Positions 33,283 to 41,899 of a stretch of DNA of 64,000 nt are shown here, piece by piece; position 1 is the stretch's first letter, and each line of letters starts with the position of its first letter. This DNA comes from an uncultured Tateyamaria sp. GTDB taxonomy: Bacteria; Pseudomonadota; Alphaproteobacteria; Rhodobacterales; Rhodobacteraceae. A model generated the notes under the pieces. That model saw only the letters and a list, made by a program, of their open reading frames with translations, had not been told where the DNA came from and did not search any database. The position numbers were made by a program, and so were the translations under genes. The stretch spans positions 1 to 64,000 of the forward strand of contig NZ_CANNES010000013.1 of the NCBI RefSeq assembly GCF_947503705.1. Reading direction: 5' to 3'.

Positions 33283-35372
33283 GGCATCAGAACCGCGACA
33301 TAAGAGAACCTGTTCAGGCGGCCGTCGGAATCTTCGATCCGCCAATGGACCGGAAAGGTCACGCGGTTACCATTCGACACCGAATGGGTGCCGTTCGTGT
33401 AGTGCACGCGCCAGCGCGCATTGATGGCGGGGCCCGCGTTGCTGATGTCTGACAAACCCACCATAAGCTGGGCCGAACCCACATTGGTGATCCGCGAAGT
33501 GACGACCTCCAGCGAATGGATGCCAGAGCCTGCGCCACTTTCGTTCAGATTGACCTCGCCCGTGATCACGTCGACCAGGACGTCTTGCCCGCGCGAGGTC
33601 AGCCCCCCGGTGACTTCGACATCACGCCCGAAAAAACCATCGCCCTGATTGTCGACCCAGAATTGTTCGGTAAATCCCGCAGCCTCCGGTCCGACAACAA
33701 ATCGGTCGAGGCCACCAGAATCATTGCCAATGCGCACCCGCAGATGGTGCGCCTCATTTCCTGAGCGGTGGCGGTAAATCTCGAGAGGATCGCCGTCCTC
33801 GTTTCCATTGGTGTCCAGAAAGGCGACCCTTTGACCATGGGTCTCGATCCGGCCGCGAGACCGCACCCCGCCTTCGACCGTAAGCCTGCTGGCATTGTCC
33901 AGGGTCATCGCTGTGGCGCCCCCGCCGTTGGACAGGGCGCCATCATCATGGCCGCCGCCGCGATACCAGGCAAAATTCCGACGCGACCGAGCGTAAAGCG
34001 TGTTGTTCTGCACGCCGATCCCGCTTTCCTGTCCCGACATCTCGAAATTGAGGACCTGCCGGTAATCCTGACCGAACTCCAGGGCACCCTGGCTGGTCAG
34101 CCGCATCAGCTGTTCCCCATCCGTGCCCGGATCACCCACGCCTGGCTCATGTGCGCCTCGGTGATACCAGTAGAAACTGTTGCCGGTCCGGGAGTAGAAA
34201 CTGGGCCCTTGCCAACCGATCCCTTTTTGACTGGGTTCAGGATCGCTGGGCACACCCAGATCAATCGCTTGGCGCGCGCTGTCGGTGAACCGCAACCGCC
34301 CATTTGGAATGTCGACCATCCCGTCGGCGCGCATGGACACGACAATAGCCGCCGGATCGGTGTCATAGGGCTCAAGCCCCGTGCCAACGGTCAGTCGCGC
34401 ATTCAGCGCTGCGTCGTCCTCGCCGATCTGGGCACGCAAATCCGCCCCACTGCCCACGGCATCGGGCACCCGGCGCAGTGTCAGAGGCACGGTTTCGTCG
34501 CTCCCACCCACCGACTGAAAGCTGAGCATGCCGCCATGCAGATAGGCGTCCGCCTTGCCGATCACGCGGCCCTCGATCGTTACCCGCCCTTCTACCGTGG
34601 CGAAGTCTTCAGCGTCCGGGCCGCTCAAATGGGGTGTGCGCGGCGCAACGCGCAAAGTGCCGTGATCAGACAACAGCGACCCACCGATAAAGCCCGCGTT
34701 CACGCGCCCCGTGGTCAGGTCAACCGGGAAAACGACAGGGCGAAACTTGCCCACGGTCCCATCCCAACGCACGCTGCCCAACCGGATGGGCCAAAAGCCT
34801 GATGATCGCGGATCGGGAAAGTCCTGTGCAGGTAGGGATTTGTCCCAGGGCAGCACCGGTGCCCCCCCGTCCGGTGAGCCGTCGGCCAGAGCCGGTTTCG
34901 CCTCCAGCCCGCCCACGATCAGCGGGTCATGTTCGGTCGTCAAAGTGCCTACGATAAAGCGATAGGTTTCAACCACCCGACTATAGGCCGTATCGCCGAT
35001 GCAGATGGTCGTGCGTACATCATCCACGTCGCGGCGGGCGTTTTCGTCATAGTGGATCCACAACTCCAACAATCGTTCGGAATTGAAAACGGCAAACAGT
35101 TCGGGCGGAACCGCCACGGGATCAAGCAGCGTGATCCGCCGACCGAAACCATCCACGATCAGCCCCGGCTGCACCTTGATATCGACAAAACCATCATCGC
35201 CTTCGCGCGGGGTCTCGACAATCTCGCAGCCCTGCACGATGCCCCATGTGTGCGGCCCCAGATCGTGCCGGGCGCGGGCATCGCGGTGGTATTGCTGCTC
35301 CAGCCGGAAATCCTCGGCACCCACCTGCTGGAACTGGAAATAGTTCATCCGTTCGATGCTGTCCTTGCTCAT
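33279..35372 (-). CDS. Putative eCIS tail-fibre/decoration protein, paralogue 3
   Basis: A 697-residue protein. Its N-terminal 110 residues are related to those of the next two upstream genes: FQQVGAEDFRLEQQYHRDAR, then HDLGPHTWGIVQGCEI and VQPGLIVDGFGRRI. The middle contains beta-rich repeats; two similar copies read SFYSRTGNSFYWYHRG and TLYARSRRNFAWYRGG (about 395-500), each followed by a short MRLTSQGALEF or MTLDNASRLTVEG strand. The C-terminal 200 residues look like a tail-fibre tip (VEVTGGLTSRGQDVLVD). It is likely an exposed fibre or receptor-binding protein attached through its N-terminal domain. A good AGGAG site supports the ATG at 35372. The next gene overlaps by ATGA. Confidence 0.65.
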   Translation of the reverse strand: MSKDSIERMNYFQFQQVGAEDFRLEQQYHRDARARHDLGPHTWGIVQGCEIVETPREGDDGFVDIKVQPGLIVDGFGRRITLLDPVAVPPELFAVFNSERLLELWIHYDENARRDVDDVRTTICIGDTAYSRVVETYRFIVGTLTTEHDPLIVGGLEAKPALADGSPDGGAPVLPWDKSLPAQDFPDPRSSGFWPIRLGSVRWDGTVGKFRPVVFPVDLTTGRVNAGFIGGSLLSDHGTLRVAPRTPHLSGPDAEDFATVEGRVTIEGRVIGKADAYLHGGMLSFQSVGGSDETVPLTLRRVPDAVGSGADLRAQIGEDDAALNARLTVGTGLEPYDTDPAAIVVSMRADGMVDIPNGRLRFTDSARQAIDLGVPSDPEPSQKGIGWQGPSFYSRTGNSFYWYHRGAHEPGVGDPGTDGEQLMRLTSQGALEFGQDYRQVLNFEMSGQESGIGVQNNTLYARSRRNFAWYRGGGHDDGALSNGGGATAMTLDNASRLTVEGGVRSRGRIETHGQRVAFLDTNGNEDGDPLEIYRHRSGNEAHHLRVRIGNDSGGLDRFVVGPEAAGFTEQFWVDNQGDGFFGRDVEVTGGLTSRGQDVLVDVITGEVNLNESGAGSGIHSLEVVTSRITNVGSAQLMVGLSDISNAGPAINARWRVHYTNGTHSVSNGNRVTFPVHWRIEDSDGRLNRFSYVAVLMP

Positions 35373-35396
35373 CGGGTGCTCCTGTGTCGGTTGGGG

Positions 35397-37190
35397 TCAG
35401 CCCTTGCGGGGTTTGGTCGCCTTGGTGGCGCCCTTGGTTGGGGTGCGGCGCTTGGTAGTGGTTGCGGTCGTTGTTCGGGGCTGTTGCTTGGTGATCGGTG
35501 CCATTTCCGCGCGCATCGCTGTGACTTCCTTGCGCAGCGCCTCGATCTCTTTGCGCACGTCCTCGACCTTAGGGGTCATGACCTCTGTGTCCGGCTTCTT
35601 GGGGGCCACGACGGTTGCCGCGGCCTTTTCAAACTGCGCCGAGATCGTGGGCAGGATTGGCGTGTCCGAGAATTTGGCCGCCATCGCCACATAACGGCGC
35701 GGAAGGGCAAAATCGTCTTTGGTGATCTCGCGGCGCAGCTTGCCCGAGGGGTCCACCTGGTCCAGCAAAGGCATCAAATCGTTCACCAAGGGCGAGTTCC
35801 GGCGCAGCAGGTCAGGCCGACAACACAGTGATGCCAGCGCCCGGGCAAACAGCGGGATGAGCGGGATCAACGACATCCAGTAGAAGGTTGACGGGAAGGC
35901 ACCCGCATATTTGCGACAGCTATGATTGCAGATCGAAAGGATCTTGCCGTTCTTGACGCTGATACAGGCCAGTTCCACCCGCGCGTCACAGGGATCGTCG
36001 GGGCATTTGGGCAAGAAGGCCCGGCAGATACAGTCAAGGATTGCCTGCACCCACGCCGCCACGAGGTCGGCAGACATCTGTTGTGCTCGCGCGATGTAAT
36101 CCGCGCGGTTTTCGCCTTCGGCCGTATTGGTCTGGGTGGCGGGCGGCGCCAACTTGACCTCGGCCGTGGCCCGCAAAAGCTGACAACGGGTAGAGCCATG
36201 GTCGTCCTGTAGCACCTCCAGCACCGCGGCCCGTACATGGCACAACGCCAGATGCACGTCGTCCAGGTTCAGATCGCTCGCTGCCAGTTGGCTGGGCGTC
36301 CCGCCCGACAGCTGCGATAGTACGACGGTGTCCTGTTTGGTCAGCCGGTTGGTTACCGTCTGCACATCATTGATCACGCAGTTAAGGATATTTCGCAAAA
36401 GCGACTTTTCGGGAATGAGTGTTCCGATGAGGCCCAGAGGCTGCCTGTCGGCAACTCCGATTGTATCACGACCCTGACCGGTAAAACTGGGCGCGCAGGG
36501 TTCCTTGCGCGGGATCAGCGTCACGTCAAAACATTCACGGACCCGGCGCGGGGCGCAAGCATTGCTGGCTGCAAGCGTGCTTGGTTTGTAATTGGTCACA
36601 GGTTTGGTGCGGGTTGTACTGCCGCACCCACAAGACCCGCCGCCACCGCAATCGCCATCGCAACCACAAGACACACCGCCACCTTTGCCAATGGTGTCGC
36701 ATGCGTATCCACCTGTCGTCAGGCGTTGGCCCACTGCCGTCTGGACCTCGCGATATTCCAGCGCGATGCACCAATGGCTGAGTGCGTCTCCGCAGCCGTC
36801 GTCCCGAGGCGGCACCCACGGGTCGCAATCTCTGGGCCGTTTGCGGGCCACCCGGGTGCAATCCCGGATCGCTTCGATCACGTCATAGCGGACGGCATCA
36901 GCCACCACGATGTCGTCCCCGCACGGGTCAATGGCATAGCCTGGGCGGATCGTCACCGACCCCTCGCAGTCATGGCATAGCACCTCAAGCCCACAGACGA
37001 CGCCCCAGCCATGCTGGTAACGGTTGTGGAGCCGGTTCTTGGTCTGCACATAGTCCTGCAAGGCCGTCAAGTCCGCCGCCGTCAGGGTCTGCCCGGTGCC
37101 AAAAAGCGGGCGCTCCGCCGTCTCAAGTCCGACACAGGCCGCACAGCAGCACGGGTCGTGGGTGTCGCAATTACAGTTTGTCATCGACAT
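35397..37190 (-). CDS. Cysteine-rich eCIS protein, paralogue 2, with C-terminal coiled coil
   Basis: A 597-residue protein. After a Cys cluster (NCNCDTHDPCCCAAC), it shares with its neighbours the block LTAADLTALQDYVQTKNR, HNRYQHGWGVVCGLEV and IRPGYAIDPCGDDIVV (about 35-97). Further Cys/Gly runs follow (SCGCDGDCGGGGSCGCG, near 200), a helical middle, then ACISVKNGKILSICNHSC and a hydrophobic stretch FYWMSLIPLIPLFARAL. It ends with a coiled coil (KVEDVRKEIEALRKEVTAM) and a Lys/Thr-rich basic tail. The many cysteines suggest disulfides or metal sites in an extracellular particle part. The start at 37190 has GGAG at good spacing; ATG 37184 is an alternative. Confidence 0.65.
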   Translation of the reverse strand: MSMTNCNCDTHDPCCCAACVGLETAERPLFGTGQTLTAADLTALQDYVQTKNRLHNRYQHGWGVVCGLEVLCHDCEGSVTIRPGYAIDPCGDDIVVADAVRYDVIEAIRDCTRVARKRPRDCDPWVPPRDDGCGDALSHWCIALEYREVQTAVGQRLTTGGYACDTIGKGGGVSCGCDGDCGGGGSCGCGSTTRTKPVTNYKPSTLAASNACAPRRVRECFDVTLIPRKEPCAPSFTGQGRDTIGVADRQPLGLIGTLIPEKSLLRNILNCVINDVQTVTNRLTKQDTVVLSQLSGGTPSQLAASDLNLDDVHLALCHVRAAVLEVLQDDHGSTRCQLLRATAEVKLAPPATQTNTAEGENRADYIARAQQMSADLVAAWVQAILDCICRAFLPKCPDDPCDARVELACISVKNGKILSICNHSCRKYAGAFPSTFYWMSLIPLIPLFARALASLCCRPDLLRRNSPLVNDLMPLLDQVDPSGKLRREITKDDFALPRRYVAMAAKFSDTPILPTISAQFEKAAATVVAPKKPDTEVMTPKVEDVRKEIEALRKEVTAMRAEMAPITKQQPRTTTATTTKRRTPTKGATKATKPRKG

Positions 37191-37209
37191 CTTTCCTGCT
37201 CCTTTTGGT

Positions 37210-39696
37210 CTAGCCGCGGTCGGAACCGTCACCGACGGTAAACCAGCTGAGGAAACGGCCCCCCTCGACGCCGTCACCGGTGGGGCAACGGTTCGGAAGG
37301 CCGGGGGCGAAATGGTTGGCGTCCAGGGCCGGGTTCACAACGACTGTGGCCCCCGGATTGCCCAGATCAGGCACCTCGATCTCCTTGGCACCCAGGATGT
37401 GATCCCCTTCCAGCACCACGCGGTAATCCCCGGGAGGGAGCCGGACAGGTTCGTTGTTGGGGCCAAGTGGGCGCATACGGACGCCGGTCACGGCCGTGTC
37501 GCTTGACGCCTCGCGGGGCACATCAAAGCCCGCTCCGCACTCGGCCTCCACGATCACAGGCTCGATCACGACATCGACATTGCAATAGCAATAGGTGCGC
37601 AGCCGTGTTTCCTCGCGGTGCGGCCCACTGCGCAGAAGCAGTTGCACTGACTGTTCATGCAGGGTTTCAGCCAGAACGGGGCGGTCCATGTTGAAGGCAA
37701 TGACCAGCCCGTCCCGTTCGATCCGGCTGACCTCATCCCGGCTAAGGGGGGCGCGCCTGTTATGGGTCCAGTTGATGCCAACGATATGCGGCAGGTCCTC
37801 GCGTAGACCGACGCCGTCTGCACCATCGGCTCCATTCGTGCCGTCTTGACCATCCTGGCCATCGGCGCCATCCGCACCGTCGGTGCCATCTGCACCGGGC
37901 AGGCCGGGCGGCCCCTGCTCGCCTGCCGCGCCGCCCCCGTTTTCGGCAATACAGGCCAGCACTTCAGCGATCAGGCTCGTGGAGGGTAACAAGCGCCGCT
38001 CCGCCCGATTGTCGATGACGCCATCGGTAAAGGGATCTTCCCAGCGGTACGCCTCTATCGTGGCCAGAACGAGGGCATCATCCGCCTCGCAAGTGGGACA
38101 CGGGTCCAGCACATCATCAAGCCGATCAATGCAGCGTTCGGCGCTGATCATGTACTCGGCCAAACCGCCCGGTACCCGTGGATCGGCATCCACGGCATCG
38201 CCAGCAAAGGCCACCAACAAGCGCTTGTCATGGGTCAGGGCCACAGACCGGGCGTCCTGCGGTGCCTTGATCGGCCCGCTCAGCACCGGGCTTGTACCCA
38301 GCACCAGTCGCGCGACAGAGAGCAAGCGCAATTGCGCCTCATCCGCCGCATTGCGGTAGAGCAGGTAAAGCCAATTGCCCCCGGCGGAGAAAACACCGTC
38401 CACAGGCACACCCGACAAACCGGTGACCGGCGCGCCAAGCGCTGTCAATCGGTCACTCGCCGCTGCGGCATCCGGCGTGACAGAGACCAGCAGCATCCGA
38501 TCATTGGCCGTGTCGGCCAGGGCCAGCATGTCAGTGCCGTCGCGACTTGATCCTGCGGCCATGGCGATCCGACTGCCCGCATCCGCCAAGGGCATATCAA
38601 TCAGGGACAGATCAGACAGGCGCAGCGCGCTCATCAACCCCGCATCCCCATAGTGAAGATAGGCGAAGGCGCCCCCTGCTCCAGAGACCAGACCTGCCAC
38701 AGCATGCGGCAGGGCAATCTCGGCCGGGGCCGACGGATCGGCGGCAGCGCCCACATCGTCCTCCCAAACCCGCAGCGTCGCGTCGTCAGCCGAGGCCAAG
38801 GCAAGGCGGTCACCTGCGAGGACCGACATGAATGCCGTTTCGCCGATTCCTGCCGCCGCGAGAGTGCGGATCGGGACCGCCGCGATGTCAGCAGTGTCCA
38901 GCACCGCGATCCCAGCATCCCCACCGCCTTCGGGCACCAGCATCACCATCAGACGCGTACCATCCGCAGACAAGGCCACGTCACGCCCCTGCCAGCCGGA
39001 AAACCCAGCGCTGCCAACGATGGCGTCGGTTGTGCTGTCCAGCACCAAAAGCTCCGAAGGGGCCTCGCCCGTCAAAACGTAAACGCGGGACCGTGCATCA
39101 TCGACGGCAACTGCCGTGGCCCGGTCAATGTTGTTTGTCGAAGACCAGTCGATGGTCTCAAGGCCGTAAGATAGATCCTGAACCGGACGGTCCAAGGCAA
39201 TCTCGAATTGATAGCCATCCACCAGTTTGCCTGGCAAACAGGCCTGATCATCACCACAACCGTTGAACACCGCAGGCACAGGTTCGGTAGGGCACTCGGC
39301 ATAGCGCAGGATCAGGCTGACCCGATGGGGCGCGTCATCCTGCATCTCCGAAGACCCATTCCGTGCACGCCACATGTCCAGAAACAGCGCCCTCAGGTCG
39401 ATCATCGCCGGCTCGCGCACCAGAATCTCGCGGCCACAACAATCAATGGCGTACCCCGGCTCGACCACCACAAACTGTTCGCGGCAGGCGGGATTGGGAT
39501 GCTCGTGTACCTTTAGACCACAGGCCGTTCCCCACCCATGCAGGTACTGGTTGTGGCGCCTGTCCTTGCCCAGAAAATAGGTCTGTTCGTCAAGGAAGTC
39601 CTTGGCGCTCATCGGTTTTCCGTCAAACAGCGTGTTTCGGGCCAGCTGTGGAGGATCACAGCTTGGGCACTCGACCGGTTTGCATCCGTGCGTCAT
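37210..39696 (-). CDS. Putative eCIS fibre/adhesin with beta-propeller and collagen-like segment, paralogue 1
   Basis: A 828-residue protein. The N-terminal domain (about 22-95) carries LFDGKPMSAKDFLDEQTYFL, HNQYLHGWGTACGLKV and VEPGYAIDCCGREILV, the same pattern as its two neighbours. Residues of about 185-520 look like a propeller: repeated strands such as VAVDDARSRVYVLTGE, DVALSADGTRLMVML and RLALASADDATLRVWED. Next comes a collagen-like Gly-X-Y run (about 589-630, with GPPGLPGADGTDGADGADG), then a C-terminal beta domain of about 190 residues. Collagen-like stalks in bacterial and phage proteins trimerise to extend binding tips, so this is probably a receptor-binding fibre. An AGGAG site precedes the ATG. 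Confidence 0.68.
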   Translation of the reverse strand: MTHGCKPVECPSCDPPQLARNTLFDGKPMSAKDFLDEQTYFLGKDRRHNQYLHGWGTACGLKVHEHPNPACREQFVVVEPGYAIDCCGREILVREPAMIDLRALFLDMWRARNGSSEMQDDAPHRVSLILRYAECPTEPVPAVFNGCGDDQACLPGKLVDGYQFEIALDRPVQDLSYGLETIDWSSTNNIDRATAVAVDDARSRVYVLTGEAPSELLVLDSTTDAIVGSAGFSGWQGRDVALSADGTRLMVMLVPEGGGDAGIAVLDTADIAAVPIRTLAAAGIGETAFMSVLAGDRLALASADDATLRVWEDDVGAAADPSAPAEIALPHAVAGLVSGAGGAFAYLHYGDAGLMSALRLSDLSLIDMPLADAGSRIAMAAGSSRDGTDMLALADTANDRMLLVSVTPDAAAASDRLTALGAPVTGLSGVPVDGVFSAGGNWLYLLYRNAADEAQLRLLSVARLVLGTSPVLSGPIKAPQDARSVALTHDKRLLVAFAGDAVDADPRVPGGLAEYMISAERCIDRLDDVLDPCPTCEADDALVLATIEAYRWEDPFTDGVIDNRAERRLLPSTSLIAEVLACIAENGGGAAGEQGPPGLPGADGTDGADGADGQDGQDGTNGADGADGVGLREDLPHIVGINWTHNRRAPLSRDEVSRIERDGLVIAFNMDRPVLAETLHEQSVQLLLRSGPHREETRLRTYCYCNVDVVIEPVIVEAECGAGFDVPREASSDTAVTGVRMRPLGPNNEPVRLPPGDYRVVLEGDHILGAKEIEVPDLGNPGATVVVNPALDANHFAPGLPNRCPTGDGVEGGRFLSWFTVGDGSDRG

Positions 39697-39709
39697 GGCA
39701 GGCTCCTGG

Positions 39710-41899
39710 TCACTTGAGGGTTGTGTCGATCCCCAGACGGGTGCCTGGGGTTAGTGAAAATGCATGGGGCGGTCCGGCAAGGCGGATGTCGTCACCCAAA
39801 ATGGAGTGGTCGGCAGTTGCGGTTTCGGGCGGTGTGCTCAAAATCGTGTTCACGCCCAACAGAGTGTCGCAGCCCATGACAAATTGCGGCCGCATGACCC
39901 GAATATCCACGGCTACGTGGGCGGGCCGCGCGGCCTCCACCACAGCCTCTAGCTGTGCCAGATCGGTGTCTGTAAATGCGTCTGTGACGGGCACATAGAC
40001 GCTGGCACGATGCGCAAAGGCCGCGATAGGATCGGTCAGCGGATCGCCCCCATCGACCAGCGTGAACCGCCCAATCTCGGAATAGCCATCCAACTCCAGC
40101 CGCCGCACCAGATCAGGGCCCCATAGGGTGCCAGCCCCGTCCAACACGCTTTCGTCCAGGGTCATCCAGCGGCGCAGTTTGTAGTGTTCCACGATCTTGG
40201 TCGCGATGCCGGTATAGATTTCAACATGGCGACGCAGTCCGTCGAGGGTGCCCTTGATCCGAAAGAGTTTCGGGGCCTCGGCGACCAATTTGCGCCGCCG
40301 CGCGACAGACCATTTGCGATCGAGCGCGAGGCCGATCCAGCCGCCCAACCAGCCAAGGAAATCGTCGCCGTGGGTGTCGGCCTCGGCCGCAGGCGTCGCC
40401 ATCGGATCAAGGTATGCAGCCAGTTTATCAAGCGGCTCCAGCGTATCTGCGCGCACCTCGTCAAAGAGCATCATGAACCGTTGGAGGAAATCTGCGCTTT
40501 GCGGCTCGGACGACCAGATGGCAGGCAGGTGCCGCGCGGACGATCGGCGCGGATAGGTCACCGTCATCGCACTGACCTCGGGGGTCTGCACGCCGTCGCC
40601 CGCCAGTTCAAGTTGTAGCCACAAATACCGTCCGGGCGGCGTGCGGATCGCGGCCACAGCCTCGCCATTAAGTGCGTTCAGCGGGGTTTGAACCCACGCG
40701 CTGTCGGGCAGCGCAGAAAGTGTCACGTCGTCCAGAGCCGCATCGCTGGAATAAGCCAGCAAGTGCAACGCCGTGCCTTCAGGGATCGTTGCCGCCAATC
40801 GCGCGCGGTCCCAAACGGTGCCTGCTCGTCCACCGTCCAATCGCTCGAACCGGGCAACGCCGCCCTCAAGCCGCGCCACCTGCTCCGAACGTTGCAAACA
40901 GGGGGTCAGACGCGAGCCGACAAGGGCGCGACCGTCGCTGTCAAAGGCAAGAACATCGCAGTCCACCGGGATCAGGCGATCTTGTGACACCGTGTCGATC
41001 CGACCCGAGGGGGCACAGCAGTGTGGCCGGGCCGCCCCCTGCAAGCGCGACGAGACCCAGATCGTTCCATCACGGTCCACGGCAAGCGCGCCCGCCTCAA
41101 TCGGGTCGGGCAGCATTTCGGGGTCCGCGCTCCGTGCGATAATCTGACCCTCTTCATCCAAACGTGCCACCGATGGACAGCCAGTTTCGAGCACAAAGAG
41201 CGCCCCATCTGACCCAACAGCTAAGGCATCGGGGCCTTGCAGCGGTGCAAAGTGGCCGCTTGCCCCATCACTTGTCCGCATCAGGCAACCGCGCCAATCA
41301 AAATAGGCGATCGTACCAGTCGTAGTCTCGCTGACTGCGATCCGCCCGCCCGGCAATGCGGCGATATCGACCGGATTCCAGACATTGTCGGGCAAGTCCA
41401 GCGTGCCGTCCGGTTGCCCGCTTGTTGGGTCAATGCCCTGGTTTGGCTTAAGCGGTTGGAGTGCACCATCGGCCACTGCAAAAGGCCCCCACTGCCGCTT
41501 GATCCGCCAATCCAGAAGACATATGGCTGAGACCATACGCGTACGTTTGTCGAGAACCAGAAGTTCGCCTGACCGGGTGACAGTCAGGGCACGGGGTTCC
41601 AAAAGACCTAGCCGTTTGCCCTGCCTGCAAGGGATCGGCGCGAAACGTTCGACGCACGGGTCGTACCAAACCAGCTTGCCGCGTGCGGTGATCAGATAGA
41701 TCTGCCCACCCGGTCCGGTCGCCGCTTTGCGCGGCATGGCGCGACCGCCCAAATCGCCACTGGGATCGTTCAGAGCTCGCAAGGTCCCGGGCCGCTGCGC
41801 GAGCCGTAAGCCATCCGCATTCCACACCAACCCGGTGCTGGTTGCCGCGCGCCATCCGGTCAGCGGGTCAAGACGGAAACTGGGTTGAACGGCCATCAT
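39710..41899 (-). CDS. eCIS baseplate/tail protein (gpI/Afp12-like) with N-terminal propeller-like domain
   Basis: A 729-residue protein. Residues 1 to about 440 form an NHL/PQQ-like propeller (repeated units: YLITARGKLVWYDPC, ELLVLDKRTRMVSAI, ALAVGSDGALFVLETG, ALAVDRDGTIWVSSRL). From about 455 on it matches the P2 gpI-like tail-protein domain of eCIS and tailed phages: HLPAIWSSEPQSADFLQRFM, LDKLAAYLDPMATP, FLGWLGGWIGLALDRKW and LFRIKGTLDGLRRHVEIYTG. GpI-like proteins join the baseplate wedge to the fibres. Genes for three putative fibres follow immediately, supporting this. The ATG at 41899 overlaps the baseplate J stop. Confidence 0.82.
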   Translation of the reverse strand: MMAVQPSFRLDPLTGWRAATSTGLVWNADGLRLAQRPGTLRALNDPSGDLGGRAMPRKAATGPGGQIYLITARGKLVWYDPCVERFAPIPCRQGKRLGLLEPRALTVTRSGELLVLDKRTRMVSAICLLDWRIKRQWGPFAVADGALQPLKPNQGIDPTSGQPDGTLDLPDNVWNPVDIAALPGGRIAVSETTTGTIAYFDWRGCLMRTSDGASGHFAPLQGPDALAVGSDGALFVLETGCPSVARLDEEGQIIARSADPEMLPDPIEAGALAVDRDGTIWVSSRLQGAARPHCCAPSGRIDTVSQDRLIPVDCDVLAFDSDGRALVGSRLTPCLQRSEQVARLEGGVARFERLDGGRAGTVWDRARLAATIPEGTALHLLAYSSDAALDDVTLSALPDSAWVQTPLNALNGEAVAAIRTPPGRYLWLQLELAGDGVQTPEVSAMTVTYPRRSSARHLPAIWSSEPQSADFLQRFMMLFDEVRADTLEPLDKLAAYLDPMATPAAEADTHGDDFLGWLGGWIGLALDRKWSVARRRKLVAEAPKLFRIKGTLDGLRRHVEIYTGIATKIVEHYKLRRWMTLDESVLDGAGTLWGPDLVRRLELDGYSEIGRFTLVDGGDPLTDPIAAFAHRASVYVPVTDAFTDTDLAQLEAVVEAARPAHVAVDIRVMRPQFVMGCDTLLGVNTILSTPPETATADHSILGDDIRLAGPPHAFSLTPGTRLGIDTTLK

